A stretch of 29,483 bases of DNA from Spirochaetaceae bacterium (GTDB taxonomy: Bacteria; Spirochaetota; Spirochaetia; SZUA-6; Fen-1364). The translations under genes were made by a program, and so were the position numbers. A model generated the notes under the pieces. That model saw only the letters and a program-made list of their open reading frames with translations, did not search any database and was not told the origin of the DNA. The stretch spans positions 15,250 to 44,732 of the forward strand of contig PMZS01000222.1 of the NCBI GenBank assembly GCA_003170115.1, given 5' to 3'. Positions within the stretch are counted from its first letter, which is position 1. Each line of letters opens with the position of its first letter. Shown here in pieces: positions 1 through 6,272 of the stretch.

Positions 1-88
1 CCGCAGGGGCGACCCCAAGGAGAAGCCAGCCCGCACCCCGCTTCCTGGCAAACGCAATGGCTGTGTCAGTTTCGGACCGTCTCATTGT

Positions 89-1321
89 ATGCCAGAAAAA
101 GAAGGCTTTTCCGTCCACGATGTAAGTGGCGATAGCGGCAGCTTGCCTCAGTCCTGCCAAATGGGACAGTATGACTGCATGCCAAGGCAATCCAACGTCG
201 CACCTTACGCCCAGATGCGACACGGTCGGATGTACCATGCCGACTCGCTTGAACTTATGCGCTCGGAAGTGGCGGACGCATCGGTGGATCTCATTATGAC
301 GAGTCCGCCGTTTGGCCTTGTCAGAAAGAAAACCTACGGAAATGTCGACGCCGACGGTTACGTGGCATGGTTTCACCCTTTCGGGTTGGAGTTCCTGCGA
401 ATTCTAAAGCCAAGCGGTTCTCTGGTCATTGATATCGGAGGGGCATGGAACCGTGGCTTTCCTACGAGAAGCCTCTACCACTTCGAACTGCTCATTATGC
501 TGTGCAAGGATTTGGGGTTCCATCTGGCGCAAGAGATCTTCTGGTGGAATCCCTCGAAGCTGCCGACTCCCGCAGAATGGGTCACCGTGCGGAGAGTCCG
601 GGTAAAGGACGCGGTGAATTGTATCTGGTGGTTGTCAAAGACTCCTTGGCCGAAGGCGAGCAATAGACGTGTGTTGATTCCCTATAGCGACTCTATGAAG
701 AGCCTCCTCAAGAACGGCTACAAGGCACAAATGAGACCCAGCGGACACGATATCAGCACCAAGTTCACAGTGAACAACGACGCAGCAATCCCGCCGAACT
801 TCCTCGCCGTCGCCAACACGGAGAGCAATTCCTATTACCTTCGTTACTGCAAGGAAAAGGGGCTGCCGCAACACCCCGCTCGATTTCCAAGCGATATCCC
901 CGAGTTCTTCATTCGGATGCTTACAGACCCTGGCGACCTGGTCATGGATCCTTTTGCGGGGAGTTGCGTTACCGGGGAAGTCGCCGAACGATTGCGAAGG
1001 AAATGGATCTGCTGTGATACCGTGGAAGACTATTTGGCCGGAGCTCTGGCGCGTTTCAACAGAGATAAAGCGGTGCTTTTTCCTGATCTTCCTGAGAACA
1101 AACCATCCAAGGAAACCTACTATCGTGTGCCCAACCCTTCAGCCATGTGGAATGGACTCGATGGCGCTCCTCTTTCTGAGCACGGCGGGCGCCAACGATC
1201 ATCAAATGGAAAGGCGAACCATCCGCAATCCCCCGAGGAGCAGGCCCTGCATCGAGACGGTACTGCCAAAGTGAAGTCATCATCGAAAACACGGAAGCGC
1301 AAGATAACGAAGGGGACCTGA
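89..1321 (+). CDS. Site-specific DNA methyltransferase (beta-type order, N4-cytosine or N6-adenine)
   Basis: This probably methylates DNA with S-adenosylmethionine to protect the host from the HNH nuclease encoded four bases downstream. The catalytic motif MTSPPF is at residues 70-75 and the cofactor-binding motif DPFAGSC at 287-293. Catalytic motif before cofactor motif is the beta-class order. The TSPPF form fits the N4-cytosine methylase signature best, but N6-adenine cannot be excluded. The GSG glycine of the cofactor loop is replaced by Cys. A segment HPARFP (262-267) precedes the cofactor motif, as in this family. The first roughly 45 residues look unconserved, so the true start may be an internal ATG near residue 43 or 48. 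The last 60 residues are basic and low in complexity. Base composition is lower in GC than the metabolic operons to the right, which fits an acquired cassette. The target sequence cannot be read from the gene. Confidence 0.88.
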   Translation: MPEKEGFSVHDVSGDSGSLPQSCQMGQYDCMPRQSNVAPYAQMRHGRMYHADSLELMRSEVADASVDLIMTSPPFGLVRKKTYGNVDADGYVAWFHPFGLEFLRILKPSGSLVIDIGGAWNRGFPTRSLYHFELLIMLCKDLGFHLAQEIFWWNPSKLPTPAEWVTVRRVRVKDAVNCIWWLSKTPWPKASNRRVLIPYSDSMKSLLKNGYKAQMRPSGHDISTKFTVNNDAAIPPNFLAVANTESNSYYLRYCKEKGLPQHPARFPSDIPEFFIRMLTDPGDLVMDPFAGSCVTGEVAERLRRKWICCDTVEDYLAGALARFNRDKAVLFPDLPENKPSKETYYRVPNPSAMWNGLDGAPLSEHGGRQRSSNGKANHPQSPEEQALHRDGTAKVKSSSKTRKRKITKGT

Positions 1322-1324
1322 ACG

Positions 1325-2323
1325 ATGCCAGCGGTTGAGCCGTCAACGCTTGTTTACGCCATTCTGGATGCCTTTCAGGATTCGGGCGGATCGGGAATCC
1401 TCATCTCCTCGGCGCGTCAGCATCCAAGAAAGTTTCTTGTGCAGATGGAAGACCGTACATTCCAAGTCTGGATCTATGCGTGGACACTCACACACGGAGG
1501 AAGACCCAGTCTTCCCGACGAGTACAGGATCCAGATGACCACCGCTTCTTCGCCGCTCGCCCTCTGCCCCAATGGCTTCACGCTGCTGCTAGGGTACGAG
1601 CCGGACACTGGTGTGTTCGCGGGATTCGACCTCTCCCGTCACGCGACATTCACTACAGGCTCTCCTTCAGTTCAAATCGACATAAACTGCATTCACAGCG
1701 CGCTGGAGCATGGCTTGGCATTCGATAGGAAGACCAATGAAGAGATAGCGGTTGCGGTGAGAACCGATCAAATGCTCAACTACATGGCCAACGCCACGGA
1801 GCTTCATCGGCTGGGCAGGAACGCCGCGCTATACAGTCTGCTCACGAAGGTCAGCGCTCATGAGAGCGTGGGCGCCGCGGAGATCGCCCCGCTCACCCCG
1901 GAGCGCCGGAGAGTCCTTTCGACGGTGAACAGATGGGCTCGCTCAGCCAGCTTTCGCGAGCAGGTGCTACGCGCCTACGGCTTCCGCTGTTCGGTTACGA
2001 GGATGCAGCTTCGCTTGGTCGAGGCAGCGCACATCTTCCCTGTTGAAGCTGAGGATGCGCCAGACAACGTGCGTAATGGCATCGCGTTATCTCCGACTTA
2101 CCACCGTGCCTTCGATGGCGGACTGATCTACCTGGACGAAGAGTTTGTCATGCGAGTGAACCTGGAACGGGAGCTTCAACTTGTCACACTGAAGCTCGAC
2201 GGAGGGATGGAGCAGTTTAAAAGTCATCTGAACCGCAGGATTCAATTGCCACCCGACAAAAGACAGTGGCCGGAAATTGGTCTGATTCGTAAGGCGAATA
2301 AGCATCGCCACGTGCGCCCGTAG
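1325..2323 (+). CDS. HNH-family restriction endonuclease (partner of the methyltransferase)
   Basis: A 332-residue protein with a C-terminal HNH nuclease fold. AAHIFPV is at residues 234-240, N251 lies in RNGIALSP, and H260 in HRAFD, which give the expected metal-binding and catalytic His/Asn/His set. The N-terminal 190 residues have no motif I can name and probably recognise DNA; a segment around residues 40-72 reads like the N-terminal part of other HNH restriction enzymes. The ATG lies four bases after the methyltransferase stop with GGGG a few bases upstream, so the two are co-transcribed as a two-gene restriction-modification unit. An HNH gene so tightly linked to a methylase is most simply its restriction partner. 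A modification-dependent nuclease is the alternative. Confidence 0.83.
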   Translation: MPAVEPSTLVYAILDAFQDSGGSGILISSARQHPRKFLVQMEDRTFQVWIYAWTLTHGGRPSLPDEYRIQMTTASSPLALCPNGFTLLLGYEPDTGVFAGFDLSRHATFTTGSPSVQIDINCIHSALEHGLAFDRKTNEEIAVAVRTDQMLNYMANATELHRLGRNAALYSLLTKVSAHESVGAAEIAPLTPERRRVLSTVNRWARSASFREQVLRAYGFRCSVTRMQLRLVEAAHIFPVEAEDAPDNVRNGIALSPTYHRAFDGGLIYLDEEFVMRVNLERELQLVTLKLDGGMEQFKSHLNRRIQLPPDKRQWPEIGLIRKANKHRHVRP

Positions 2324-2362
2324 ATGACCAGACAGCGTTGACTCCCGCAGCGGGGACCTTCG

Positions 2363-2614
2363 TTACTTGCCCTGGCTCTGCAGAAACCCGTCAATAATCT
2401 GCAAGAGGGCTTTCTGCTTAGAAGACGGAAGGGTTTCTATTCTGCTTACTCTGCGAATGACACGTAGCGATGGCTTGTTCGATTGCTGACTGTTGCTGCG
2501 CAGGCCGAGTATCTCGTCTGCGGAAACTTCCAAAGTGACGGATAGCTTTCGAATGATCTCATCATGGAGGCGTAGTTTACCCCTCTCATAGTCTGTGATC
2601 AGGGTCCCAACGAG
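2363..2614 (-). pseudogene. Beheaded XRE-family helix-turn-helix regulator
   Basis: Minus-strand reading gives about 83 codons that begin inside a helix-turn-helix domain (ITDYERGKLRLHDEII) and run through LEVSADEILGL to a TAA at 2363-2365. This is the usual second half of an XRE domain plus its C-terminal tail. The first 30-40 residues are missing, and the frame meets a TAG at 2615-2617 with no start codon before it. It is therefore a truncated gene, not a short protein. It faces the restriction-modification pair and may once have controlled a neighbouring gene. The recognition helix is partly lost, so DNA binding is unlikely. Confidence 0.75.
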
Positions 2615-2626
2615 CTACATGAGAAC

Positions 2627-2812
2627 ATGAAGCGTATCTACAAAAGCTATCATCCACGAGAGAACCAGCTGTGGTGCGAGGTGGACGCAGAGTATTTGGG
2701 ACGGCTTGAAGATCTTCGGCGCGAGCTCGAGCGCCAGGCAGTGGTGACCGAGAGGAAGCGGGCTATCCATAGCCGCTGGTATCTGGCGCACAAGAAAGAG
2801 GGTTTGACATGA
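2627..2812 (+). CDS. Small charged hypothetical protein, 61 residues
   Basis: An ATG-initiated frame whose TGA overlaps an ATG at 2809. The product is strongly charged and probably helical from residue 20 on (LGRLEDLRRELERQ). I do not recognise a family. It starts just outside the truncated XRE gene and ends at the left edge of the 396-bp repeat, so it may be a fragment of a larger gene cut by the rearrangements here. No convincing SD lies upstream. It may not be expressed. Confidence 0.3.
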   Translation: MKRIYKSYHPRENQLWCEVDAEYLGRLEDLRRELERQAVVTERKRAIHSRWYLAHKKEGLT

Positions 2813-3196
2813 GGGGGGAAAGGGGCGAACATTGGAGTCGATCGGGAGGCAGACTCGTGGAAATTGTTGAGAAAGCGATTGAAGCACAGGGAACGATAGA
2901 CAAAGACCATCATCTCATCCTTGACGAGTCTCTTCCGATTGAAGGACCCAAACGGGTGCGGGTGATCATCCTTCTGGGCGAAGAGGAAGAGCTCGGCGAG
3001 GCAAGCTGGCTGAAGGCAGCCTCTTCCAACGAAGCCTTCGATTTTCTGAAGAGTCCCGAAGAAGATATCTACACCATGGCCGACGGGAAACCCTTCCATG
3101 GAAAAGGGAAGGGTGGTACTTGTGCCCTTTCCCTTGGACGATCTTTCCGCCGCCAAACTGAGGCCCGCGGTGTGCCTGACGGAGCCGGTAGGTCCG
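2801..3196 (+). repeat. Direct repeat copy 1 of 2 (TA module), about 396 bp
   Basis: This segment aligns with 5029-5424 at a constant offset of 2228 bases. It covers a shared TTTGACATG leader, the GTG-started antitoxin and the first third of the toxin. Similarity is highest in the antitoxin and weaker in the toxin part. The two copies bracket the Rhs fragment and the lipoprotein in direct orientation. Confidence 0.8.
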
Positions 3197-3234
3197 CATC
3201 GCCATGTGATCCTTGCCTTCATCAGCAGCAGTAA
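2857..3234 (+). CDS. Antitoxin of a MazF-type module, copy 1, C-terminally extended by stop loss
   Basis: Probably the antitoxin that neutralises the MazF-like toxin overlapping its 3' end. I chose GTG 2857 because GGGAGG lies 7 bases upstream, and the same start and SD occur in copy 2 at 5085. The core (residues 1-82) contains LILDESLPIEGPKRVRVIIL, a short beta-rich N-terminal segment of the kind seen in small AF2212/DUF104-like antitoxins, then an acidic tail ending DGKPFHG. Copy 2 stops right after PFHG. Here that stop codon reads AAA, so the frame continues for 43 residues antisense in character to nothing and out of frame with the toxin. The extension has no repeat or motif and looks like random readthrough. 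Whether the protein still binds toxin is unknown. Confidence 0.72.
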   Translation: MEIVEKAIEAQGTIDKDHHLILDESLPIEGPKRVRVIILLGEEEELGEASWLKAASSNEAFDFLKSPEEDIYTMADGKPFHGKGKGGTCALSLGRSFRRQTEARGVPDGAGRSASPCDPCLHQQQ

Positions 3235-3439
3235 ACCGGATCCGCTAATCGACAGCGATATGGAACTGGGTCAGGGAGAGACGGATTTCCCGCAGACAGG
3301 ACTAAAGGTCAGCTCGGTGCTACGGCTGCATCGGCTCATGACCGTCTCGCAATCCTTAATTCGCAGGGAGCTAGGGGTTCTGCCGATGTGATGCCAGAAT
3401 CAAGTGCAGGATAAGCTGCGTCGGCTTTTCGCGCTTTAA
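3098..3439 (+). pseudogene. MazF/PemK-family endoribonuclease toxin with an in-frame TGA at 3389-3391
   Basis: The ATG lies inside the antitoxin's PFHG codons, the usual antitoxin-toxin overlap. The protein begins MEKGRVVLVPFPLDDLS and carries KLRPAVCL (about residues 20-27), the conserved MazF strand with the Arg-Pro pair. Members of this family cleave single-stranded mRNA. The frame closes at TGA 3389-3391 after 97 residues, just short of the last helix. Reading on past the TGA, the same frame gives CQNQVQDKLRRLFAL and a TAA at 3437-3439, which looks like the missing C-terminal helix. The simplest view is a nonsense mutation that weakened or killed the toxin. UGA recoding is a remote alternative. 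The 97-residue form could still fold. Confidence 0.7.
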
Positions 3440-3584
3440 GAAAACAGGGCGAGCACCGAACCCGTATCGCCGCCCGGCCCGATTTGATCTTTGACAAATG
3501 TTTTTCGCTGCAGGAGCCTTACAAACATTCCGTATTCCCGGAGAAGCGCCTAATTCCTTTTTCACCATCGTTTTGAGGGGTTAG

Positions 3585-4352
3585 GGGCTGTACTACTACG
3601 GGGCGCGGTATTTGGACCCGAAGACTTGGCGGTGGACGAGTGCTGACCCGGCGATGGAGAGCTATCTGCCCAGCGCGCCTGTGTCGGACGCCGCCCGCCT
3701 TCGCAACGGGGCGCTGCCAGGGATGGGCGGTGTGTTCAACGCAGTGAACCTTGCGGGGTACACGTACGCCGCGAACAATGCGATGAAGTACGTGGATCCG
3801 ACAGGGAGAGATGCGGGCGACAAGACTGTCTATGACCTCAAGGAAGCGAATGAGTTGCCTGCTTCATCTTCTTTGGTCCCTACAGCTGGAACTGCATCCG
3901 CAGGAAATACTCGCGGCCCATTGAGCCAAAACAATTCGGCCTTGGCCGGCATAGCAAACATGGTCACAACTGGATGCTATTTCCGCTCCTGCCAGGCAGT
4001 TGCAGAAACAGACACAGGACAGTCCCTAACGGTAGAACAGATCACCGCTGGAGTGACAGCACTGCAAGCAAGTGGTGCAGTTGGAGATGATATGACTATC
4101 AGCGACCCGGATGCTGTGATCAACGATGCATTCACACGGTTAGGTCAATCAGCTACTACGGCTACCGTTAACTGGGGAGGTGGCGGCAGCGCTCCCGATG
4201 CCACCGTTATTGTTGGCACAACGCCGAATAACGGCACGCACTATCGTTATGGTGACAGCGGTGGCAATGTTGCCTGGGATCCATATTTTCCGGCTATTGC
4301 TGGAACTACATGTGATCAGGTATTGCTCGTCTACATTCACCGCAGGCAATAG
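3585..4352 (+). pseudogene. Severed C-terminal end of an Rhs/YD-repeat protein with a papain-like tip domain
   Basis: The frame opens directly after a TAG (3582-3584) with GLYYYGARYLDPKTWRW, the hallmark of the last Rhs core segment, which normally follows hundreds to thousands of residues of YD repeats. None of those remain. The core ends at YVDPTGRDAG (about 60-69, counting from TTG 3612). The variable tip then follows: a Ser/Thr/Ala-rich linker, GCYFRSC (121-127), and THYRYGDSGG with AWDPY (209-225). The Cys, His and Asp spacing suggests a papain-fold cysteine peptidase like those on spirochaete Rhs proteins (DUF261/C39-like). That assignment is inference. It lacks secretion and shell parts, so it is probably a silent cassette or remnant. 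It overlaps the SD of the next gene. Confidence 0.75.
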
Positions 4353-4811
4353 TTGGAGGACGTTATAAAAAGAAGCTTTGCTGTATTTGCCATATTGAGC
4401 CTAGTTCTTACCAGTTGCAGTGCGCAGCCCTCTCCCAAAGAAGTTCTATGCGGAGTATGGTACAAGTCGCCAAGTCCAGCGTCAGATGTGCTCAGTACAA
4501 GAGATTTTTCGCGGGGCAAGGGCGTTACCGTGATCAACGGAGCCATTGAAATAGACACGTTCAGCCAAAACCCTACCATTTTTCTGCCGGGTATGGGAGG
4601 GCCTTTCCAAATCACCCAACTATCATGGGAGGGCGAGAACAGTTTCACACTGTCGTTTTTCTTTAAACGTGGCAATTTCCAAGTCGACTACAAGGCACAC
4701 TTCGACCCTGAGAAAGGAACTTTGTGGTTCGAAGACTTGAAGAAATCCAACTTCATCGAGAGTGGCCCCAACCATCTGTGGTACAAGATATCTGGCCCGG
4801 ACAAAAAGTAG
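4353..4811 (+). CDS. Small predicted lipoprotein of unknown function, start codon doubtful
   Basis: The product has an N-terminal hydrophobic stretch ending in a lipobox, LTSC, so it should be lipidated at Cys22 and held on the outside of a membrane. The rest (about 130 residues) is beta-rich with no motif I know. The best SD (GGAGG, 4355-4359) is placed to serve codon 4365-4367, which is ATA, not ATG. The only standard start in frame is TTG 4353, which would put the SD inside the coding region. It follows the Rhs tip at once (stop 4350-4352), the position where immunity or accessory proteins of polymorphic toxins sit. An immunity role is a guess from position only. The likely loss of an ATG fits the decay of the whole block. 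Confidence 0.6.
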   Translation: MEDVIKRSFAVFAILSLVLTSCSAQPSPKEVLCGVWYKSPSPASDVLSTRDFSRGKGVTVINGAIEIDTFSQNPTIFLPGMGGPFQITQLSWEGENSFTLSFFFKRGNFQVDYKAHFDPEKGTLWFEDLKKSNFIESGPNHLWYKISGPDKK

Positions 4812-4909
4812 AAGGAATTATCGCTGTTTTCTGTGGCAAATTCCTCGAATGCGGCGAGCTTCCCTCACCCTCCTTGCCCCCCCAACCTTAAGAACATCCT
4901 GGTACACAC

Positions 4910-4976
4910 AGGCACCCTTGCGGATGTACTCAGTATTTGAGTACATCCTGCATTGTGGCGATACGTCGATCGGAAA
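4910..4976. repeat. 67-bp hairpin repeat, copy A
   Basis: It matches 6145-6211 at a fixed offset of 1235 bases with five mismatches. The core (4922-4948) is a perfect inverted repeat with arms GGATGTACTC and GAGTACATCC and a 7-base loop. No T-run follows, so a terminator is unlikely; an operator or a mobile palindromic element fits better. It lies about 140 bases upstream of the antitoxin GTG at 5085, and a -10-like TATACT lies at 4991-4996. Confidence 0.85.
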
Positions 4977-5084
4977 CCCACGTTGCCTCCTATACTTCGC
5001 GCGTTCCAGTGAAGGGCAGGAGAAGAAAGGTTTGACATGCACCTGGGGAAGAAGGAACTTTGGAGTCAATCAGGAGGCGGGCGC

Positions 5085-5333
5085 GTGGAAATTGTTGAGA
5101 AAGCGATTGAAGCGCAGGGAATGATAAACAAAGACCATCGACTCATCCTTGACGAGTCTCTTCCGGTAGATGGACCCAAACGCGTGCGAGTGATCATCCT
5201 TCTGGGCGACGAGGAAGATCTCGTTGAGGCAAGCTGGCTGAAGGTGGCCTCCTCCAACGAAGCCTTCGATTTTCTGAAGAGTCCCTCAGAAGATATTTAC
5301 ACGCTCGGCGATGGGAAACCTTTCCATGGATAG
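5085..5333 (+). CDS. Antitoxin of a MazF-type module, copy 2 (82 residues)
   Basis: A paralogue of the antitoxin at 2857, differing by scattered substitutions. GTG 5085 has an excellent SD (AGGAGG, 5072-5077, spacing 7). An upstream in-frame ATG at 5037 would add 16 residues, but these are not conserved in character and would bury the SD. The protein ends DGKPFHG, with the TAG overlapping the ATG of the toxin remnant (ATGGATAG), which looks like the ancestral junction. Because its toxin is destroyed, this copy may act as an orphan antitoxin able to neutralise related toxins, or simply be a relic. Its regulator site may be the hairpin repeat upstream. Confidence 0.72.
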   Translation: MEIVEKAIEAQGMINKDHRLILDESLPVDGPKRVRVIILLGDEEDLVEASWLKVASSNEAFDFLKSPSEDIYTLGDGKPFHG

Positions 5334-5424
5334 AGGATGGATGGTGCTTGTTTCATTTCGATTCGACGATCTTTCCAGACGGATGAACCCTTCCGATAGC
5401 ATCAGCGGCGCGGAGACCGGTTGA
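5326..5424 (+). pseudogene. Remnant of MazF-type toxin, copy 2
   Basis: Thirty-two codons aligned with the start of the toxin at 3098: MDRGWMVLVSFRFDDLS corresponds to MEKGRVVLVPFPLDDLS. After DDLS the conserved Arg-Pro strand is lost, and the frame stops at 5422-5424. The remaining two thirds of the toxin are absent, so no activity is possible. Confidence 0.75.
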
Positions 5425-5455
5425 TCAGGAGTCAGGGAAAGGGTAGTATGCGCAC

Positions 5456-5674
5456 ATGGCGACAAAAGCGGCAAAGAAGACAAACAGAAAGCCTGGTATT
5501 CGATATATCGTGGACGCCAAAGGGAAAAAAGTCGAGGTGTTGCTCCCGATCTCGCTGTATAGGCGATTGGTCGAGCAGGCGCAGGAGCTTCAAGATATTC
5601 GTGCCTCTGATAAGGCCGTGAAAAAGCCCGCCTCCATTCCGTGGGAAGATGCGAAAAAGAGACTTGGTCTATAA
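5456..5674 (+). CDS. RelB-like small antitoxin, no clear toxin partner
   Basis: A 72-residue protein: a basic N-terminus, then YIVDAKGKKVEVLLPISLYRRLVEQ (split here as a strand plus helix, residues 17-41), an acidic-helical middle, and the tail IPWEDAKKRLGL. A strand giving 'K-V-L-I/V' followed by a helix and a closing IPWE-A---LGL is typical of small antitoxins paired with RelE/ParE toxins. The start is an ATG with AGGG about 12 bases upstream. Normally the toxin ATG overlaps the antitoxin end. Here ATG 5649 opens such a frame (MRKRDLVYKVKSP...) but it stops at 5714. A convergent XRE gene ends at 5691. The module is probably an orphan. Confidence 0.6.
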   Translation: MATKAAKKTNRKPGIRYIVDAKGKKVEVLLPISLYRRLVEQAQELQDIRASDKAVKKPASIPWEDAKKRLGL

Positions 5675-5690
5675 AGTCAAATCTCCCGGT

Positions 5691-6068
5691 TTATCCGATG
5701 AATTTGTCCGGTGAGACTTCAAAAAATCTGGAAAGCTTAAGAGCCAGCTTCCTGCCGATTGGCCGCCGGCCGTTTTCCATGTCGCACACGTTCTGGCGCG
5801 ACAACCCTCCGAGCTTCCACCCCAGTGCGGCCTGGGACAGATCCTTGTCCTGGCGGAAGAATCTGAGATAGTCCCCTGGATTCATTTCCCTGGACTCATG
5901 CTCGTACAAGGGGGCGTTGAGGACGTCCAGCATGTGCTCCCCCAATTCACTCCGCATTATCAGTCTTCGGCTGTACTCCTGGCGAAGGACCTCAAGCAGG
6001 ATTGACGGGATAATTCCCCTGATTTGAATCCAGATAGTCCTGGTCTTCACGGTTACACGCAGTGACAC
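5691..6068 (-). CDS. HigA-like XRE-family regulator/antitoxin with an N-terminal extra domain
   Basis: A 125-residue protein with a C-terminal helix-turn-helix: GDYLRFFRQDKDLSQAALG, the recognition part GGLSRQNVCDMENGRRPIG, and the closing FFEVSPDKFIG, covering about residues 64-125. The N-terminal 60 residues have a short strand region (VKTRTIWIQIRGIIP) and an acidic helix, the layout I know from HigA-type antitoxins of spirochaetes whose partner is a HigB/RelE toxin. No such toxin is visible on either side. The GTG start (6066-6068) is the first in frame. The gene is divergent from the liv operon, and the hairpin repeat at 6157-6183 lies about 90 bases upstream, a possible binding site. It could regulate itself or its neighbour. 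Confidence 0.75.
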   Translation of the reverse strand: MSLRVTVKTRTIWIQIRGIIPSILLEVLRQEYSRRLIMRSELGEHMLDVLNAPLYEHESREMNPGDYLRFFRQDKDLSQAALGWKLGGLSRQNVCDMENGRRPIGRKLALKLSRFFEVSPDKFIG

Positions 6069-6144
6069 TTGATTTGTTTCTCACTCCCGGACACGGCACG
6101 AAGTCACTTTCTGCTTGTGCGGCCGGGTCGCCGGGGGGAAGGCA

Positions 6145-6211
6145 AGGCTCCATTGAGGATGTACTCAGTATTTGAGTACATCCTGCATTGTGGCGCTACG
6201 TTGATCGGAAA
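6145..6211. repeat. 67-bp hairpin repeat, copy B
   Basis: Second copy of the 4910-4976 repeat, with the same perfect 10-base arms (6157-6166 and 6174-6183) and identical 7-base loop. It lies between the divergent XRE gene and livG, directly upstream of a strong promoter. The sequence ATGCAC(T/C)TGGGGA occurs 116 bases after the palindrome start here and 115 bases after it at copy A, so the shared layout extends beyond the repeat itself. Confidence 0.85.
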
Positions 6212-6230
6212 TTCAATGAAAGTGTCTTTG

Positions 6231-6259
6231 TTTACACTCCGGCCTCGTTCTGCTATACA
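6231..6259 (+). promoter_or_regulatory. Sigma-70-like promoter of the liv operon
   Basis: TTTACA (6231-6236) and TATACA (6254-6259) are separated by 17 bases, with a TG two bases before the -10 box (extended -10). Transcription would begin near 6266, only a few bases before ATG 6273, so the leader would be very short. The hairpin repeat ends about 48 bases upstream of the -35 box. Confidence 0.6.
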
Positions 6260-6272
6260 CTGGCCTGAAACT

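Larger units (their letters stand above)
5029..5424 (+). repeat. Direct repeat copy 2 of 2 (TA module), about 396 bp
   Basis: Partner of 2801-3196 at constant offset 2228. It contains a complete antitoxin and a degenerate toxin start. The two copies are in the same orientation, so recombination between them would delete the Rhs fragment, the lipoprotein and one hairpin copy. Confidence 0.8.

Noticed and set aside
3389..3391. TGA as a selenocysteine codon
   Set aside because: MazF proteins have no catalytic Cys at this place, and no selenocysteine stem-loop is evident downstream; a nonsense mutation is simpler.
3491..3529. TTGACA at 3491 as a promoter and a 7-base inverted repeat (3497-3503 with 3523-3529)
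   Set aside because: No -10 box at proper spacing, and the loop is too long; the stretch 3440-3584 otherwise shows nothing I can name.
4922..4948. Palindrome read as a rho-independent terminator
   Set aside because: No T-run follows on either strand, the stem is AT-rich in the middle, and the second copy lies before a promoter.
6069..6272. Long upstream extension of livG
   Set aside because: It would run through the hairpin repeat and the promoter; LivG proteins start near the ATG at 6273 or 6285.
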